Assembly: GCA_001931875.2 (NCBI GenBank)
Contig: MSJH02000824.1
Location: 27,837-91,836, forward strand
DNA: 64,000 nucleotides
Direction: 5' to 3'
Source: Byssochlamys sp. IMV 00236
Taxonomy: Eukaryota > Ascomycota > Eurotiomycetes > Eurotiales > Thermoascaceae
Made by a program: the position numbers and the translations under genes. Shown one piece after another: positions 34,000-46,385 of the stretch (position 1 is its first letter; every line of letters starts with the position of its first letter). Under the pieces are notes generated by a model. It searched no databases. It saw only the letters and a list, made by a program, of their open reading frames with translations, and was not told the DNA's origin.

Positions 34000-36137
34000 A
34001 CGCAAAGTATATGTTTCTGGCGGGTAAGTTGAAAGAGACTTGATCGAGTCTACCGCTACAATAGTGGAAGCATTCCCAGGTATTATATATGTTGCTCCCG
34101 AAATGCTGACGATCTATTTCAGGAGATTTAGCATAACTCAAAGGTCGATCAAGCTTGAGCTAGTCTGCGAGCTATATCAATTCTATGAAGCAGATGCGCG
34201 AGACGATTTGCTAGCTCGCGATATGTCGACACTGATTCGCCGCGTTTGCAGTGGCTACAGCAATGGGTTTCCTCAGTCAGTGGAGACGGGGTTGATCCTA
34301 TCCAAAACTCGTGCGGGGGTAGAAGTTCCTGGAATCTGATAAGGCGAGGGAAGCGGACGAACGTCAGTCCGTTGATCAGTAATTATTTAGATATGCAGTT
34401 AATAACCTCGGAGCTGTCAGTTCGGAGCAAGAATTGAGACTCGGCTATTTTCTATCTGCAGTTAGTCTAAACATGGTAGAAAATCCATCGCTTGGGCATC
34501 CATATAGTACCAGAGATCGTTCATGCAGGTGATATGAGCGCCTGTCATAGCGATGTTAATTATGTTAATTAATACTTGGTGAATAGAAAGATCAGCTGTT
34601 TAGATACATTTCAATATACTTCTGCTATATTTAATTGATATAGGTGCCAGATGCGATAATAAACGTAATAACAGGCATTATCCAGATTCAAGGATGACGT
34701 TATAGGTAAATAAAAATATGAGACATGTAGTTTTCACGACATCCTCAACGTTGAGCACAATAAGCTAGCTAAACCCTACATGATTTCTGACTGCTCACAA
34801 CTACCATACAGCTAAATTCATTTTGCCTGCCCACCGCTGTCCATCAACATCAGCGTCAGATACGCTCAGGAACGAGGGTTCGGGATTAGGAGTTCTAGCC
34901 CGATACATGAGCTCAAATCCTTCGCAGCGAACACTTTAGACATGATGGGTCACTTCTTTCACTGCTATACAGTGATATTGTGACTGATTACTTGAGCCTC
35001 CCTACGATCTAAAGAACGACTCTCGGGATACAGTCGGGGATGTGTAGTGTATGCAGACAGGTTAACGATCTTATACCGAGATCTTTCACCAGAAGATGGA
35101 GACAAGATCCCACATATCCTAAAACAGATATCTCAGCACCAAATTTCTGGGACTGTATGCGACCTGTACCACCCGACCCATCCCGGGTAGGACATGCCCC
35201 AGTCTCTTATGTGTTTACTTTCTTGTGACAGTTTCTGACATAATCTAATCTGTGTATCTCCTATAGGACCGACATAGTTTCTAAGAGAATATACCTGTCC
35301 CCCTAAACGAATCATAAATCTTCACTTGAGATACTCAATTTAAGAGACAACTACCGGCGGCTTTTTTTGGATCGCTGCTGGGCTACAGGTGGTTGGATTG
35401 GCTTCTGGTCTATCTGGTCCTTGATCTCCCGCGGAATCAGTAATAATGCATTAATCCCATTGACTGTCGCCGCTTGAAAGCTAGATAATGCTGTAACAGT
35501 TTGCATTTCATATTATAGAGAATCATTCCTTGTCTTCTGTACCTCCACACCGTCCGCTCGAGAGCCGAGGGGTCGGACGGATCTACTGCTACGACATGGG
35601 CCATCCGCCACTCATCTCGCTCGTAGACGTAGAAAGTATTCTCAACAGTGCTACTTGAGTAGGCTTTGGGGGGCTTGGTTTCAATTAAAGGAAGTAAAAG
35701 TCTAGGCGGCTAAGGCTTATTGGCTGCAATATTACTGCTGTTCCTGCCAGGATCTATTAATATTTTTTAAGCCAAATTTTAGAAATTATATTTTGTTAAT
35801 AGCTAAAGCTAAAGCTTATGGCTTGCTGAGTTATTGATATCCTTTAGAGGATGGTTAAAGCGAACTTGGGGATTTATAGAAGTTCTTTCTGATCTATGCT
35901 CCACTATCAATGGAGCGGAAGGGAAGCCGAGAGATTCGTCTCCCAAAATGTTGTCGACGGCTAGTTTTTGATTATTACTTTACTAACACCGTCACATTTA
36001 CAGATAGAGGTTCTTAGATCAAATAGGCATACGGATACAAAGGCAATGTAATCCTCTGCTATTAGGCACACTTAAGACCATTTCGCATGTTCAGAAGACC
36101 ACCAGAATGCATTGAAGCTGATGTTACAGCGCACCAT
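34000..36137. other. Intergenic, AT-rich with repeat-like patches
   Basis: No supported gene. Around 35690-35830 the sequence becomes strongly TA-rich with a repeated AGCTAA unit (about 35800-35820), a texture often seen in repeat-induced-mutated transposon relics in these fungi. No terminal repeats or protein remnants were recognised. Confidence 0.45.
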
Positions 36138-37976
36138 TTATCTCTGAGGAGGCATGCTATTGTCCTCTTTATCCTTATACGGCCAATTACGCCAACAGAT
36201 CTCCTGTTGGTCTGCCTCTGCTTGCCTAACCATTTCCATTCGGAACTGACGATTGCCCTCTACCGCCCTCTCAAAATTGTCCGGCTCGGTGCCACCTTCC
36301 AGGTCGATATTGAGGTGTTCTCTAACCCGGGATAATAGCTGTTCCGACTCGTTCCATTCCTGCGATTCTGCTATAGCTGCCTCTCGTTCTTCATCGCTGA
36401 ATACAACTGGACAAACTGCCGAGGAAATTTTGCTCCATACCGATGGAGTTGTGATGCCTACTAATGCAGCACGTAGATTGATTACGTCTGCGTCCCAAGG
36501 GTACCCTGTCTGGCGAAGGAGATACTGCAGCATTCCGAAATGAGGAAGTTTCAAAATATCCATGTGTTGGTCGTTATATATACCTGTCGCGGCTGTGTAG
36601 TAGAGGTTGGCCTCTTCTAAGCGAAAAATGGCTCTGGATTGTCTCTGTTCGTCGATACCCATCTCGTCGAAATGATCAGGGAGAGATGGAATCTGCAGAC
36701 TTTGAGGCCGGGAGTAGTCATGCTCACAAAACGCGGGATAGCCTGCTTGCATAAAGCGCGGGAATATCACAGCATCCTGCCAATCAATGATACTGACAAT
36801 TTTGGTGGATCCAGGTGCCAATAAAATGTTACTCAGACTCAAATCGGGGTGTCTTAGTGTCGGAGCGCTAGAAGAACCCGGTGGGATTAAATGAGGCGCC
36901 AACTGTAGGAATTGTGAAAGTAACAAGCTGTGCTCGGAGGGATGAATGTCATAGTTAGTTGGTAGAAGGAATGTCTGGCGAGGCTGAGCTCTGGCGTGAT
37001 GCTGAATGACAGCCATCTCTCGGCGAGCCGCGGAGGTAACACAGTCCACGGTTGAAAGCCCTACGGCAATAATTAGCCCGGTTCAGGTCGGTTCTTTTTC
37101 TAAAAAGCCAGAGCAAAGTGGGAAGGGAGGTTTAAAGAGAACACCTACAGGGCCCACGGTCAATCTCTGTTTTGCTTCGTTCGCCATGCCAAAACTGCCG
37201 GGCAGACACAGGGCCGATAACAAAATTTTCTATGGTTGGTATCTGGGTTTCCACGTCAAGGTCCTTCTTGTAATATAAGCTTCCATGCGCAGGAAAATGG
37301 AAATCAAAAATTTTCCTCTCTATATCTGCGATTTGTGCCATGACGTCTTTCACCTCGTCGGTTGTGAGGGATAACCACCGCGAGGCAAGACTCTCCCCCT
37401 CTACCCGCTCCATCAGAATATACTCTGCTCCAACGGGATTGTCCGATGTTGCTGAATATGTCAAGACCTCCGGCACCGGCAGTTTGAGAACAGCTCGCAA
37501 AAAATCCATCGTCGCCACCTCACTGGCGGTTGTGTAATGCGGAGGCCCGGCAATGGGAGTGGGAATTCGCGCAATCACCTCACGACCATTCCTTGCTCGT
37601 AGACTAAACACTTTGTTGAAGCCTCCCTCTGCAAGCTTAGAAATATCAGGGCAATAGTCTTCTTGCAGTGCTTCGCCGGCAATCCGTTGGAGCTCTGTTG
37701 GTCGAAACTTGACGAATCGTTCGTTTAAACGGTCGGTCTCGTTGAATCTAACTGATATTCAGTAATTGAGACCGGAGACATCATAGACTTAACTTACATC
37801 CATCGTCGTGATGTATTTCGAAAGAATTCCTCGTGAAGTGCTGGTGGGCTGGTGGATAAATGATGGCGGGATGAAACAGATATAGCAGGCTGTCCAAAAC
37901 AGACCCACGGTTTGCAGAAACAGGGAATGAGTGATACACTCCTAGCAATGGCGAGTCTCTGAGGAAATGTCACCAT
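36138..37976 (-). CDS. AIM9: AIM9-like mitochondrial phosphotransferase-fold protein
   Basis: Kinase-like protein of the aminoglycoside phosphotransferase (APH) fold, about 566 aa. Exons on the minus strand are 37976-37798, 37747-37149 and 37060-36138. Residues 1-45 form a basic, Ser-rich mitochondrial presequence. The family segment FFRNTSRRW joins IFNE..RFVKF across the first intron, and the second splice restores the characteristic DRGPW. The catalytic loop is H330-P-D332-L-S-L-S-N337, and the metal-binding motif is IIDW (D352), so the active site looks intact. The second donor is GTAGGT, less common but GT. Yeast Aim9/Fmp29 is named for effects on mitochondrial inheritance; its substrate is not established. 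Fungi often have several paralogues, so strict orthology is uncertain. Confidence 0.88.
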
Positions 37977-38321
37977 TATTCAAAAAATAATATGAGAGGC
38001 AAAACATTGGGCGCACAAAGACGTTGACGGGGATGGGGTTTACTTGTAAGTTGACACTGAAGGTGGAGCTACATTTTCTCTAGTCGGCTGGGGACGAGAT
38101 AAGGTCAGCTTAATTCCCCGCCTTCACCTTCTATGTGATCCACAGACTGGTCACGGTAATCTATTATTAGAAAGCTTTATCCAACTAACTGAAGGCTGGA
38201 TCTACTGATCTGAAGGGCCTTTAACTCTGGTCTACAGGCGACACAACATAAGGACGAAGAAAGAATTAAAGAGGAAGGAAGGAGCATGAAAAAGCTAAAT
38301 AAACAGATTACTCATCAAAGC
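37977..38321. other. Intergenic, AIM9-like upstream region
   Basis: Short region between the AIM9-like start and the stop of the next minus-strand small gene. It should contain the AIM9-like promoter. No distinct motif is recognised. Confidence 0.45.
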
Positions 38322-38549
38322 CTAGACGCATTGAGTAAATAAATGGGCGTGCATTTTCCCCACTTGACAAGTGTGGTCGGCAAGGTCGAAGTAGAACCCG
38401 ATGTTTTTCAAGTCCCGTTGAGAAGTTGGGAATATAGTTTTGCCAGCTCCAACGGTAGGCCTGGTAAATTTCTTGAAAGCAACGTCGACCTTTTGCGGAT
38501 TCAAGATGGCATCGACCGCTTTCTTTCCAGAGTTCTTTAACCCAGGCAT
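38322..38549 (-). CDS. Small hypothetical protein, 75 aa, with 5' intron
   Basis: Open from ATG 38549 to a stop at 38322. The product is basic (MPGLKNSGKKAV, then FKKFTRPTVGAGK) with several His and Cys near the end; no family is recognised. Support beyond the frame is that an intron-like segment lies immediately upstream: GTGAGT donor at 38606, CTGAC branch-like sequence, and a CTCAG acceptor two bases before the ATG (38552-38606, 55 bp). A further TACTAAT...CTAG acceptor-like signal lies just upstream, so the true transcript could have earlier exons. It is transcribed away from the C2H2 gene at 39269. Confidence 0.42.
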   Translation of the reverse strand: MPGLKNSGKKAVDAILNPQKVDVAFKKFTRPTVGAGKTIFPTSQRDLKNIGFYFDLADHTCQVGKMHAHLFTQCV

Positions 38550-38606
38550 GACTGAGAGACTAAGTTGGTCAGCACTGATAAACTAAAATTAAGAAACTTG
38601 ACTCAC

Positions 38607-39268
38607 CTAGGCTAGAAATTAGTATGTAATGAGGAAGGAAGATTCTGTGGCAACTGAGAAAATGATTATCAGAGATCTAAGTCTACAATCTATAAGCGTG
38701 AATGAGCTCCAATTTATATCTCTAGTTTCTACTAGCTAGGATCGTTGGCAACTGAAAAAGAAGGGAGAGCAATCCTTCACCCAGATATGTATGGACGGGT
38801 TGCAAGAGGTCTGCTTTCTAGGGATTGATAGGTTCTTATTTCTCGACGCATGAATATGGCCGCATCACATGGAGTTTCATTCAGCGCGCGGCTAACAGGA
38901 TGTTTAGCAAGGGGGTGCAGACCTAACCAATGAATATCATTATTTGTGGTAACCTTTATAACCGAGTAGTTGAAAACAGCATACATGATATGAGGCATGC
39001 CGACAGTAGCGTGCAGAAAAGATGAGCGTCAAGCAGCCAGTCGTAGGGGACTATATTTGAGATAGATAGCATGCAAGGCAAGCGGAGGTGGATAAATAAA
39101 GTGCGCACCTTATTGGCTGCGTGCTAAGTCAAGTCTCCGCATATCAAAGATCTCCCACAAGACTGTCAGCTTTGCTCCCTTTTCAAACTTCATTTCACAG
39201 ATAATCAACTTTTCGATTCCAGATCCAATCTTTCTGTTCTCAGCTTCGTGATTTCCCTGATCTCGAAA
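38607..39268. promoter_or_regulatory. Divergent promoter region for the small gene and the C2H2 gene
   Basis: Intergenic space between two small divergent genes. A TATA-like GATAAATAAAG lies near 39090, about 175 bp before the ATG of the C2H2 gene, which is a plausible distance for a promoter plus leader. No other element is clear. Confidence 0.4.
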
Positions 39269-39694
39269 ATGGGAAGTCGTGCTGAATCGGACATCGAGAC
39301 GATGAGAACTACAAAAGCTTTAGAAGAAATGAGCATCGACCTAAATGATAATACAGAGAGCTTCGTTTCCCGTTGCATTGCTGCTCAGTCGTTTGCGGAC
39401 TATCTGACCGATTCCGATACTGATACCGAAAACTCAACCCTACCTCCCAGTAGACGTTGGGTATGGTATTGCAAACTTCCTGGTTGCCCAAACTACTACT
39501 CAGCCTGGACTTGCAAAACCAATTTCCTCCTTCACCTCTACGAGACACCAATGCATCGCGAGGACGACAACACGAAGATGCGTGAAAGTCGACGTACATT
39601 AGCAAGAAGCTGGAGGAGAAAAACTGCGTATGATCTTAGCGAGCCAAAAGAATCACCCCCACAACATAATGACTATCAAGGTGGGAACACATGA
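39269..39694 (+). CDS. Small C2H2 zinc-finger-like protein
   Basis: Single-exon protein of 141 aa. The N-terminal 60 residues are acidic and Ser/Thr-rich. A single finger-like motif follows: C68-x4-C73-x15-H89-x6-H96, containing WYCKLPGCPNYY and LLHLYETPMH. The C-C spacing fits C2H2 fingers, while the C-H spacing is longer than the classic 12, as in several fungal-specific fingers. The C-terminus is basic then polar. The start ATG (39269) has AAA upstream; the frame extends 5' only to non-ATG codons. It may bind nucleic acid or protein; no target is indicated. Confidence 0.68.
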   Translation: MGSRAESDIETMRTTKALEEMSIDLNDNTESFVSRCIAAQSFADYLTDSDTDTENSTLPPSRRWVWYCKLPGCPNYYSAWTCKTNFLLHLYETPMHREDDNTKMRESRRTLARSWRRKTAYDLSEPKESPPQHNDYQGGNT

Positions 39695-42100
39695 TGGCAT
39701 ACATATTTATATCTTCTCAAGAGGCGGCAGACGAACTGTTATGTGTTATAGCACAGGTTCACACGGAGAGGATTCAAGTTGCTTATCTTCAGTGTGTCAT
39801 TGGGCTTCGTTCCCGATCTTGCGTTTCAGAGCGCTAAATAACTTGCACACCTCTTCTATATGACTGGTAATTCTAGACGACTTCACTAAGTGCGAGAATA
39901 CTTATAATTTGTCAGTCGTACTATCACAGGGATCAGCATTACCAGAAATTACTATTCTAAGAAACATATAGCACAAATTAGATACAGGCTTTAAGTTTTT
40001 CTAAAATAGCAACTATGCTCCTGGAACCGTCGAGTTTGGTTTCAGGAATGTGAGTAACCTGCTTAGGATTGATTCTCATTCTAGGAAGGACCTTATTTAT
40101 CCTAGAATATCTAGTTCTGGTCCTCTGAATCTCATATGTATTTCGCGGAACCATGATTCTCAAACAATAGCTCCCTAAAAAACAAAGAGTAGTTGTAGGA
40201 CCTTAGTCGCGATTTCTATGATCAGCTTTAGTCCTAGTATCTGGAATAGAGACGCACTAAAGCCCTTGGAAGCCTGTTCCCGAACAGTCGCGATCCTAGA
40301 GCCTGATTGCTATTACTACCGTCCGGGATGTGCTTACACTACAAAACATGGACTTCTTCTTGGCGCAATAAATCTGATCGTTTCGAAGTAGGATAATACT
40401 TTTAGATAACAGATTCCATGTTGAAGCAGTTCCCTACGTCCGAAGATATTCCTTTTCCCCATAATTCTTTCTCACTGATTGTACTAAGGAGGCGCATTTT
40501 TGTTGAATTAGGGACAAGCCACATTCACAGCTAGTATATTGTTGCTAATCTCCTAATAGAGATGTGGAAAGTAATATAGGGCAACGCTAACGACTTTCTT
40601 CTTTTTAGTCCTGTCTTCTGTTTGGCTAGGTACTTGTTTAATCTTGTCGAATGACTGTAGTTGTCGAGGGCTCGTGCACGCTTCTTTTTTCTTCGTCTTG
40701 CGCTCAGGCTCAGACGAGTAAATACCCCGCAGTGACATATCAGTGCTTTCTCAGTGTAGATGCTGGAGCGCAACTCAGCCCATAGGTGACTCATTACTGT
40801 GTGTCTGATCACACAGAAAAAAAAAATTTTGGTCTTCAACAAAATTATGATGGTAGCTTATCTTGCAAGCTGAAGTTTAAAAATTAAAGCTGGTGGAGAG
40901 TTTCGGTATCCACTATCCACGCGCCGATATAGGCTTAACTATGGTAGCGGTCGAGCACGAGACCACCCTAGTGCCTATTCCTCTTCACCGGGAGTTAGCC
41001 ATCGTGAGCAAAGAAAAATCTATATCGTCCCAGAGAATCCAGATCTGGAATCTTCATCGGAAATTTGACCAGAATAATACCAGACGCCTAGCTGTTAGCT
41101 AAGAGGTATTATTGGTGGCCAGTCGCGTTAACCGGTGAGAAAGGAAGCTTAAGAGTTAGATCTGTATGCGCCGAGATAGCTTTGCACATCGGACTTCTAC
41201 ACCCGAGGCAAATCCGACTTATAATCCCAGCTCGATTGACATCAGGGCGTCTGCGCTCAGCTATCTGTTTCTGAGAGGCGCGCACAGGCAGGGATATACC
41301 ATATTCGCTTATCCTAAGGGGCCAAAAGGAGGGATTCCATCCCTCGGTGTGAAGTCCCAGGACCTGGGAAACATGGCTTCAATCATAGAAGAATCGTTAT
41401 CTCCTAGTTTCTCATCTCCGTAGTGCTCTCCTTCTCTGGTACTTACTCTACGTTTGAAAGGTGGCAGAAGTGCGATACCAATTTTGCTCAAAACAGAGGC
41501 GCACGTAACGAGCCGCCAAGCGTAGGGTGCTCTTGACACCTCTTGGGGAGAATCGCCGAGACCATGTGTCCATCTTAGATTTAGCCATCCAACAGGAAAA
41601 AAGGGAATGCTGGATGCGCATGTGGCGGATAATTTCGTGACGTACACGGGCCAACAATTTTGTTGATCGCTGCTCGGGGTAATAAGCACTTGCAGTGCAA
41701 GTTGTGGAGAAGAAGAACAAGCGGGAAAACTGGAGAAAGGTTAAGGCACTAAACTGGGACTAAGAAGGCAGACTCACCGGCCCAGAGCCGCCACAGCTTG
41801 TTCTCTGCGATGAGATGTCTGTTTGTTGCTGAGATGGTGGTTCTGAATAATAGAGGACGCAGCTGAGATCGAGTCTCTATCCGTTCTATGAGGCAGGGGC
41901 GTCTATGACTAGGATTCAAATTAACCTTGCCAGCATGCCAGTTGCGTCCATTTCCCCAGGTCTTCTCGCGTGGCATTGTTGCTGTTCCGTGGAGTACCAA
42001 GGGTATCTAGTGCTTCTTGGCTCTGCAATTTGGTGAGCTTGATGCGCTTGGCAACAACCATCCTCGGAGAAAAAGAGCTGTATGAGCACCACGGCATATC
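39695..42100. other. Gene-free AT-rich region
   Basis: Short frames on both strands without domains. Runs such as AAAAAAAAATTTT (about 40818) and pyrimidine tracts occur. No transposon protein remnant or RNA gene is recognised. Confidence 0.5.
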
Positions 42101-42884
42101 AGCACGGTACCAGAAGAACGAGAAGAGAAAAAAAAGCACGAGAGACGAACGGCTAGCTGCGGTACTGGATCTTCCTCGTGGCCACGTTAGGCACGTTTGA
42201 GGTTATTTTTTCTCCCCGAGCCTTGTCCGCATCCGGCTCCGAAGAAGGCATTCGGCTTCGAGTCAGAGTCAGGAAGAGCCAGCCGGTGACCGTTTTCCTC
42301 TGTAAGACTCAAGACTCAAGAGGGAACAAATCTCTGCCGTCCCGATCACGGAGACTAGACGGTGTCTCTTGAGCAAAGATCCCAGGTGCTGCGATTGGCC
42401 AGACAGGTCGCTTGTCCCCAGACTCCCCGTGGTCCTTAGGCTTGATTTACACTTTTCCCCAGTCCGGCTGTTTCTCCTCTCAATGGATCCCTTAGATCCC
42501 CTCACCACGATCGACACATCCAGCATGGCGTACCATAGGGCGTCGTCTGTCTGCTATCGGAAATCTTCCGTTTGTGCCTGGTCGTCTGCCGGGAAAGAGG
42601 CACGCACGGTCAGTCGCGGGGTGGCATAGCCGCAGGGCATTATTATGTATTTATCTCCTCCTCCCCCGCATCTGGTCTCCTTCGCTCTTCCCTTTCTTCT
42701 CAGCCCTGACTCTTCAGTTTGTGAGACCAGCTCGGTGTCCGGAGAATAGTTACCTACCTACCTGCTCTGGGCTCTCCTGCTGCTAGTCTCCTTCCTGGTT
42801 CCGTTGCATTATCGCTGGGATATCAGTCCATATCGACTCTCTAATCGTGCATATTATATAGGAGGACTCATCTATAGTGCAAAG
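42101..42884 (+). promoter_or_regulatory. Upstream region of the Jen-type permease
   Basis: GC-richer and pyrimidine-rich toward the start codon, as typical for fungal promoters and leaders. It contains C/T-rich tracts near 42655-42700. Short ATG frames are present here and could act as uORFs. I saw no unambiguous regulator site. Confidence 0.4.
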
Positions 42885-44607
42885 ATGGCAGACACGCAGG
42901 ACAAGCCACAGAGGGTTGAGCTGGAGTCTCCGCTGCAGCAGGAGCAGGAGAGTCAGCTCAGCCTCTCCAGCATTGGCCGGTTTCTCGTTACTCGTATTCC
43001 TACTCTCGTGCCGCCCATGCACCGGGTGCCCAACCCGATCAAGGCGCTGACGCTGTTGAACAAACAACAGTGGCTGTTTTTTGGTGTATGTCGTCTATTC
43101 CTGCGCTGTCCGCGCTCTGTATCCCCTTCGTGGAGGGCGCGAATGGCTCTCTCAACTATGCCATATCCACAGCTGACAATGTTATTAGGTAGCGTTCCTG
43201 GGATGGACGTGGGACTCGTTTGATTTCTTCACCGTCTCTCTCACTGTGACTCAGTTGTCGGAGTATTTTGGAAAGTCCACCTCGGATATAACCTGGGGAA
43301 TTACACTCGTTCTAATGCTTCGTTCTGTCGGCGCCGTCATTTTTGGTGTTGCTTCGGATCGGTATGGACGAAAGTGGCCCTTCATAGTGAACAACTTGTT
43401 GTTCATCGTGTTGGAGTTAGGAACGTCTTTCTGTCAGACCTATAAGCAGTTCCTGGCCTGCCGTGCCCTCTTTGGAATCGCCATGGGTGGTCTCTACGGT
43501 AACGCAGCAGCTACCGCGCTCGAAGATTGCCCATACGAGGCTCGTGGTGTAGTCTCTGGTATGCTTCAACAGGGCTACGCTTTTGGATATCTGCTGGCCG
43601 CAGCCTTCTCGCGCGCACTTGTCGATACGACACCGCATGGCTGGAGGCCTTACTATTGGTTCGCAGCTTGCCCTCCGGCACTCTTCATTATCTTCCGTCT
43701 TTGCCTGCCTGAGACGAAGGCCTTTCAGGAGCGACAAAAGGCTCGCGCAGAAATGCGTGGAGGGGTGGCAGGAACCTTCCTTTCGGAGGGCAAGGTTGCT
43801 CTTAAGCGCCATTGGCTGATCCTGATCTACTTGGTTCTGCTGATGGCTGGCTTCAACTTTATGGTAAGTCAATCCATCCTTTCAGGTTTCCTGGCTCAGA
43901 AGTGCCCGCGCTTGTTGTATGGCGTAAAATAGTCAACTAACAGCTTTCTATAGAGCCATGGCTCGCAGGATCTCTACCCCACGCTCCTCAAAGCTCAGTT
44001 CAAGTTCTCCGCTGATGCAGTTACTGTTACGCAAGTTGTTGCCAACCTCGGTGCAATGACAGGCGGCACAGTCTGCGGCTGGGCTAGTGGAATCTTTGGT
44101 CGCCGCTTTTCTATCATCTTTGTCAGCATTGTTGGCGGTGCGCTGCTGTACCCCTATACTTTCGTGACGTCTAAGAGAGTGATGGCGGCCGCCTTCTTCG
44201 AGCAGTTCTGCGTCCAGGGCGCGTGGGGTATCATCCCTATCCATCTGATGGAACTGTCTCCGGGTGCAATTCGCACTTTTGCTGTCGGTACTGCGTATCA
44301 ATTAGGTAACCTGGTCTCATCTGCCAGCTCGACGATCGAGTCAACCATCGGTGAGCGCTTCCCGCTGCCGCCAGCGAATGATGGCGAGAAACGTTACGAT
44401 TACGGTACGGTTATCTGCATCTTCATGGGTTGCGTTTATGGATTCGTGATCCTCGTCACCCTTTTCGGGCCGGAGAATCTCGGACAACAATTCGACGTTG
44501 AGCACGACAGCGACCTTGCCGAGGTGGCTGCCACCAGAGGCGCCAGCATTGACGCAAGTGACCCAGAGAAAGGAGTTGCCGTTGACAGAGCTAATGTGAC
44601 GCACTGA
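42885..44607 (+). CDS. Jen-type monocarboxylate/proton symporter (MFS)
   Basis: Plasma-membrane major-facilitator transporter of about 509 aa, predicted to import lactate, pyruvate or other short carboxylates with protons. Exons are 42885-43085, 43189-43863 and 43954-44607, all phase 0. The diagnostic Jen signature NxxS/THxxS/TQDxxxT appears as NFMSHGSQDLYPT (about 290-302), assembled exactly by the second splice. The MFS loop motif SDRYGRKWPF is in the first half and SGIFGRRFS in the second. FLGWTWDSFDFF in the first helix is typical of the family. About twelve hydrophobic segments are present; both ends are cytoplasmic and polar. Closest yeast relative is JEN1, but Aspergilli have more than one Jen protein, so the exact paralogue and substrate are open. 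Confidence 0.93.
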
Positions 44608-45333
44608 ACTGATTCATATGAAGATATTGGTATGCACTTGGATAGCAAGAAACGAGATACCCATGAATTCTGTCCTTTCATGCAATGGATGACTCATGAC
44701 AAGCTTGAAAGGGTTAGATTATATATAATGATTATTCTTCATGACCGTGTCATGTCATAATGTCACTTTGCTACAATATCAAATGATGTCGGCTTTGACA
44801 TAGTTAACTTCACTTGTATCTTTTTCGCTTTGGTGATGGACCAGTGAAGGATTATCCTGTGGTCTGGAACTCAACCTTGTGGTGGTCTTCAGAACTCCAT
44901 TCTGACAGGATATCGCATCCCAGTTGTAGACGCACCGCAGTAATTCAATGGTAGTTAATGCTTGACCGTATGTAGATACGCGTCACGTGATAATCAGATT
45001 GACTTCACTTGCTGTGCCCGGTTTATCCAACTGCTCACACGTACACGTTTCGCCCATCCCGGGGCGCTTAGGATACGACAACATATTCTCCTACGCTACC
45101 AGGTAGAAGGGTAGGCGGCATAATTTATGCTCTTGTTTCTCGCTGAGAAATATACATGTTGATCCCCGGATACCTAGGTAATCTCTATCTACTACTATCG
45201 TTGATATCACACATCCGCCACACCATGGCTTCGTCCTAGAGCAATTGAAATCATCAAGCAATCAATATATCATAAACCGTACGCATCATATATTGCACAA
45301 TATTATTCCACGTCCCCAAAGATAACAGTCACA
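44608..45333 (+). promoter_or_regulatory. Jen 3' flank and NMNAT upstream region with E-box palindrome
   Basis: AT-rich between two same-strand genes. A TCACGTGA palindrome at 44993-45000, about 335 bp before the NMNAT ATG, matches the core bound by Cbf1-type bHLH factors. One copy in a region of this size could be chance. Confidence 0.35.
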
Positions 45334-46385
45334 ATGACGGATGTCGCCCAGTCAATCGACCTGCTACCCGCATCCGAACTCCGGCCGGAGAACTACAAAT
45401 TCCCCGCGGGGAAATTACAACGATGCAGCCAGTCTGGTAAAATACCCCTGGTGCTAATTGCCTGTGGCAGCTATTCGCCGCCGACGTTTCTGCATCTGCG
45501 CATGTTCTCGATGGCGTCGGACTTTGCGAGGATGAATACCGACTTTGAGGTCGTGGGTGGGTATCTCTCGCCTGTGTCGGATGCGTATCAAAAGGCAGGG
45601 TTGGTGGAGGGGATTCATAGGTATTCTCCCAAAACTTTTTTTTGAATATGTTATTCATGATGTGCATTTATTCGTGGAAACCAAACGGGAGTACATCAGA
45701 ACTAACAAGGGTATATATATACTACAGAATTCACATGTGCCAGTTAGCAGTCCAGACGTCTAAGTGGATCAATATAGACCCCTGGGAGGCTATTCAACCA
45801 GAATATATGCCTACGGCTAAAGTCTTGGATCATTTCGAACATGAAATCAACTCAGTCCTAGGTGGGATCGAAGATGCTAATGGAAAGCGCACGAGAGCGC
45901 AGATAGCCCTTCTTGCCGGTGCGGATCTGATTGAAACGTAAGCTATACCCGACCCTAATTCTAAAAGAAAAAAAAAAAGACAATGAAAAGAAAGAGACAA
46001 AAATCTCACTTGTCCCCAAGACAAGATCCTAACGTGTTCTGATTTTGATCTGGATAGCATGTCCTCACCCGATCTCTGGGCCGAAGCAGACCTTCAACAT
46101 ATCCTGGGCGACTTTGGCGTCTTCGTCGTGGAGCGCGCAGGAACTGATCTCCGTGACGCATTGACTAGTCTGAAGAAATGGGAACACAATATCCATCGTA
46201 TCCCGCAGGTGGTGCCGAACGAGATCTCGAGTACGAAGATTCGGACCCTGCTGAAGCAGAGGATGAGTGTGGATTATTTGATTCCGAGGGGGATCATTGA
46301 GTATATTGAGGGGAATGGATTGTTTATGGGCGAGGAGGAAGCGGGGTCTAGTAAGGGAGGTGAGAAGGTGGATGGGCGGAAGTGA
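45334..46385 (+). CDS. NMA1: Nicotinamide/nicotinate mononucleotide adenylyltransferase
   Basis: NAD biosynthesis enzyme that joins NMN or NaMN with ATP; about 274 aa. Exons are 45334-45620, 45728-45937 and 46058-46385, with introns of 107 and 120 bp, the longest in the window apart from the first intron of the Zn2Cys6 gene. The nucleotidyltransferase motif GSYSPPTFLHLRMF is in exon 1, with the catalytic His of the T/SxxH type. Exon 2 begins IHMCQLA and includes KWINIDPWEA. The second ATP-binding motif ISSTKIR lies in exon 3 (NEISSTKIRTLL), followed by the usual DYLIPRGIIEYI. A short Gly/Glu/Lys-rich tail follows. Yeast has two near-identical proteins (Nma1 and Nma2); the symbol here means this family. 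Confidence 0.95.
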
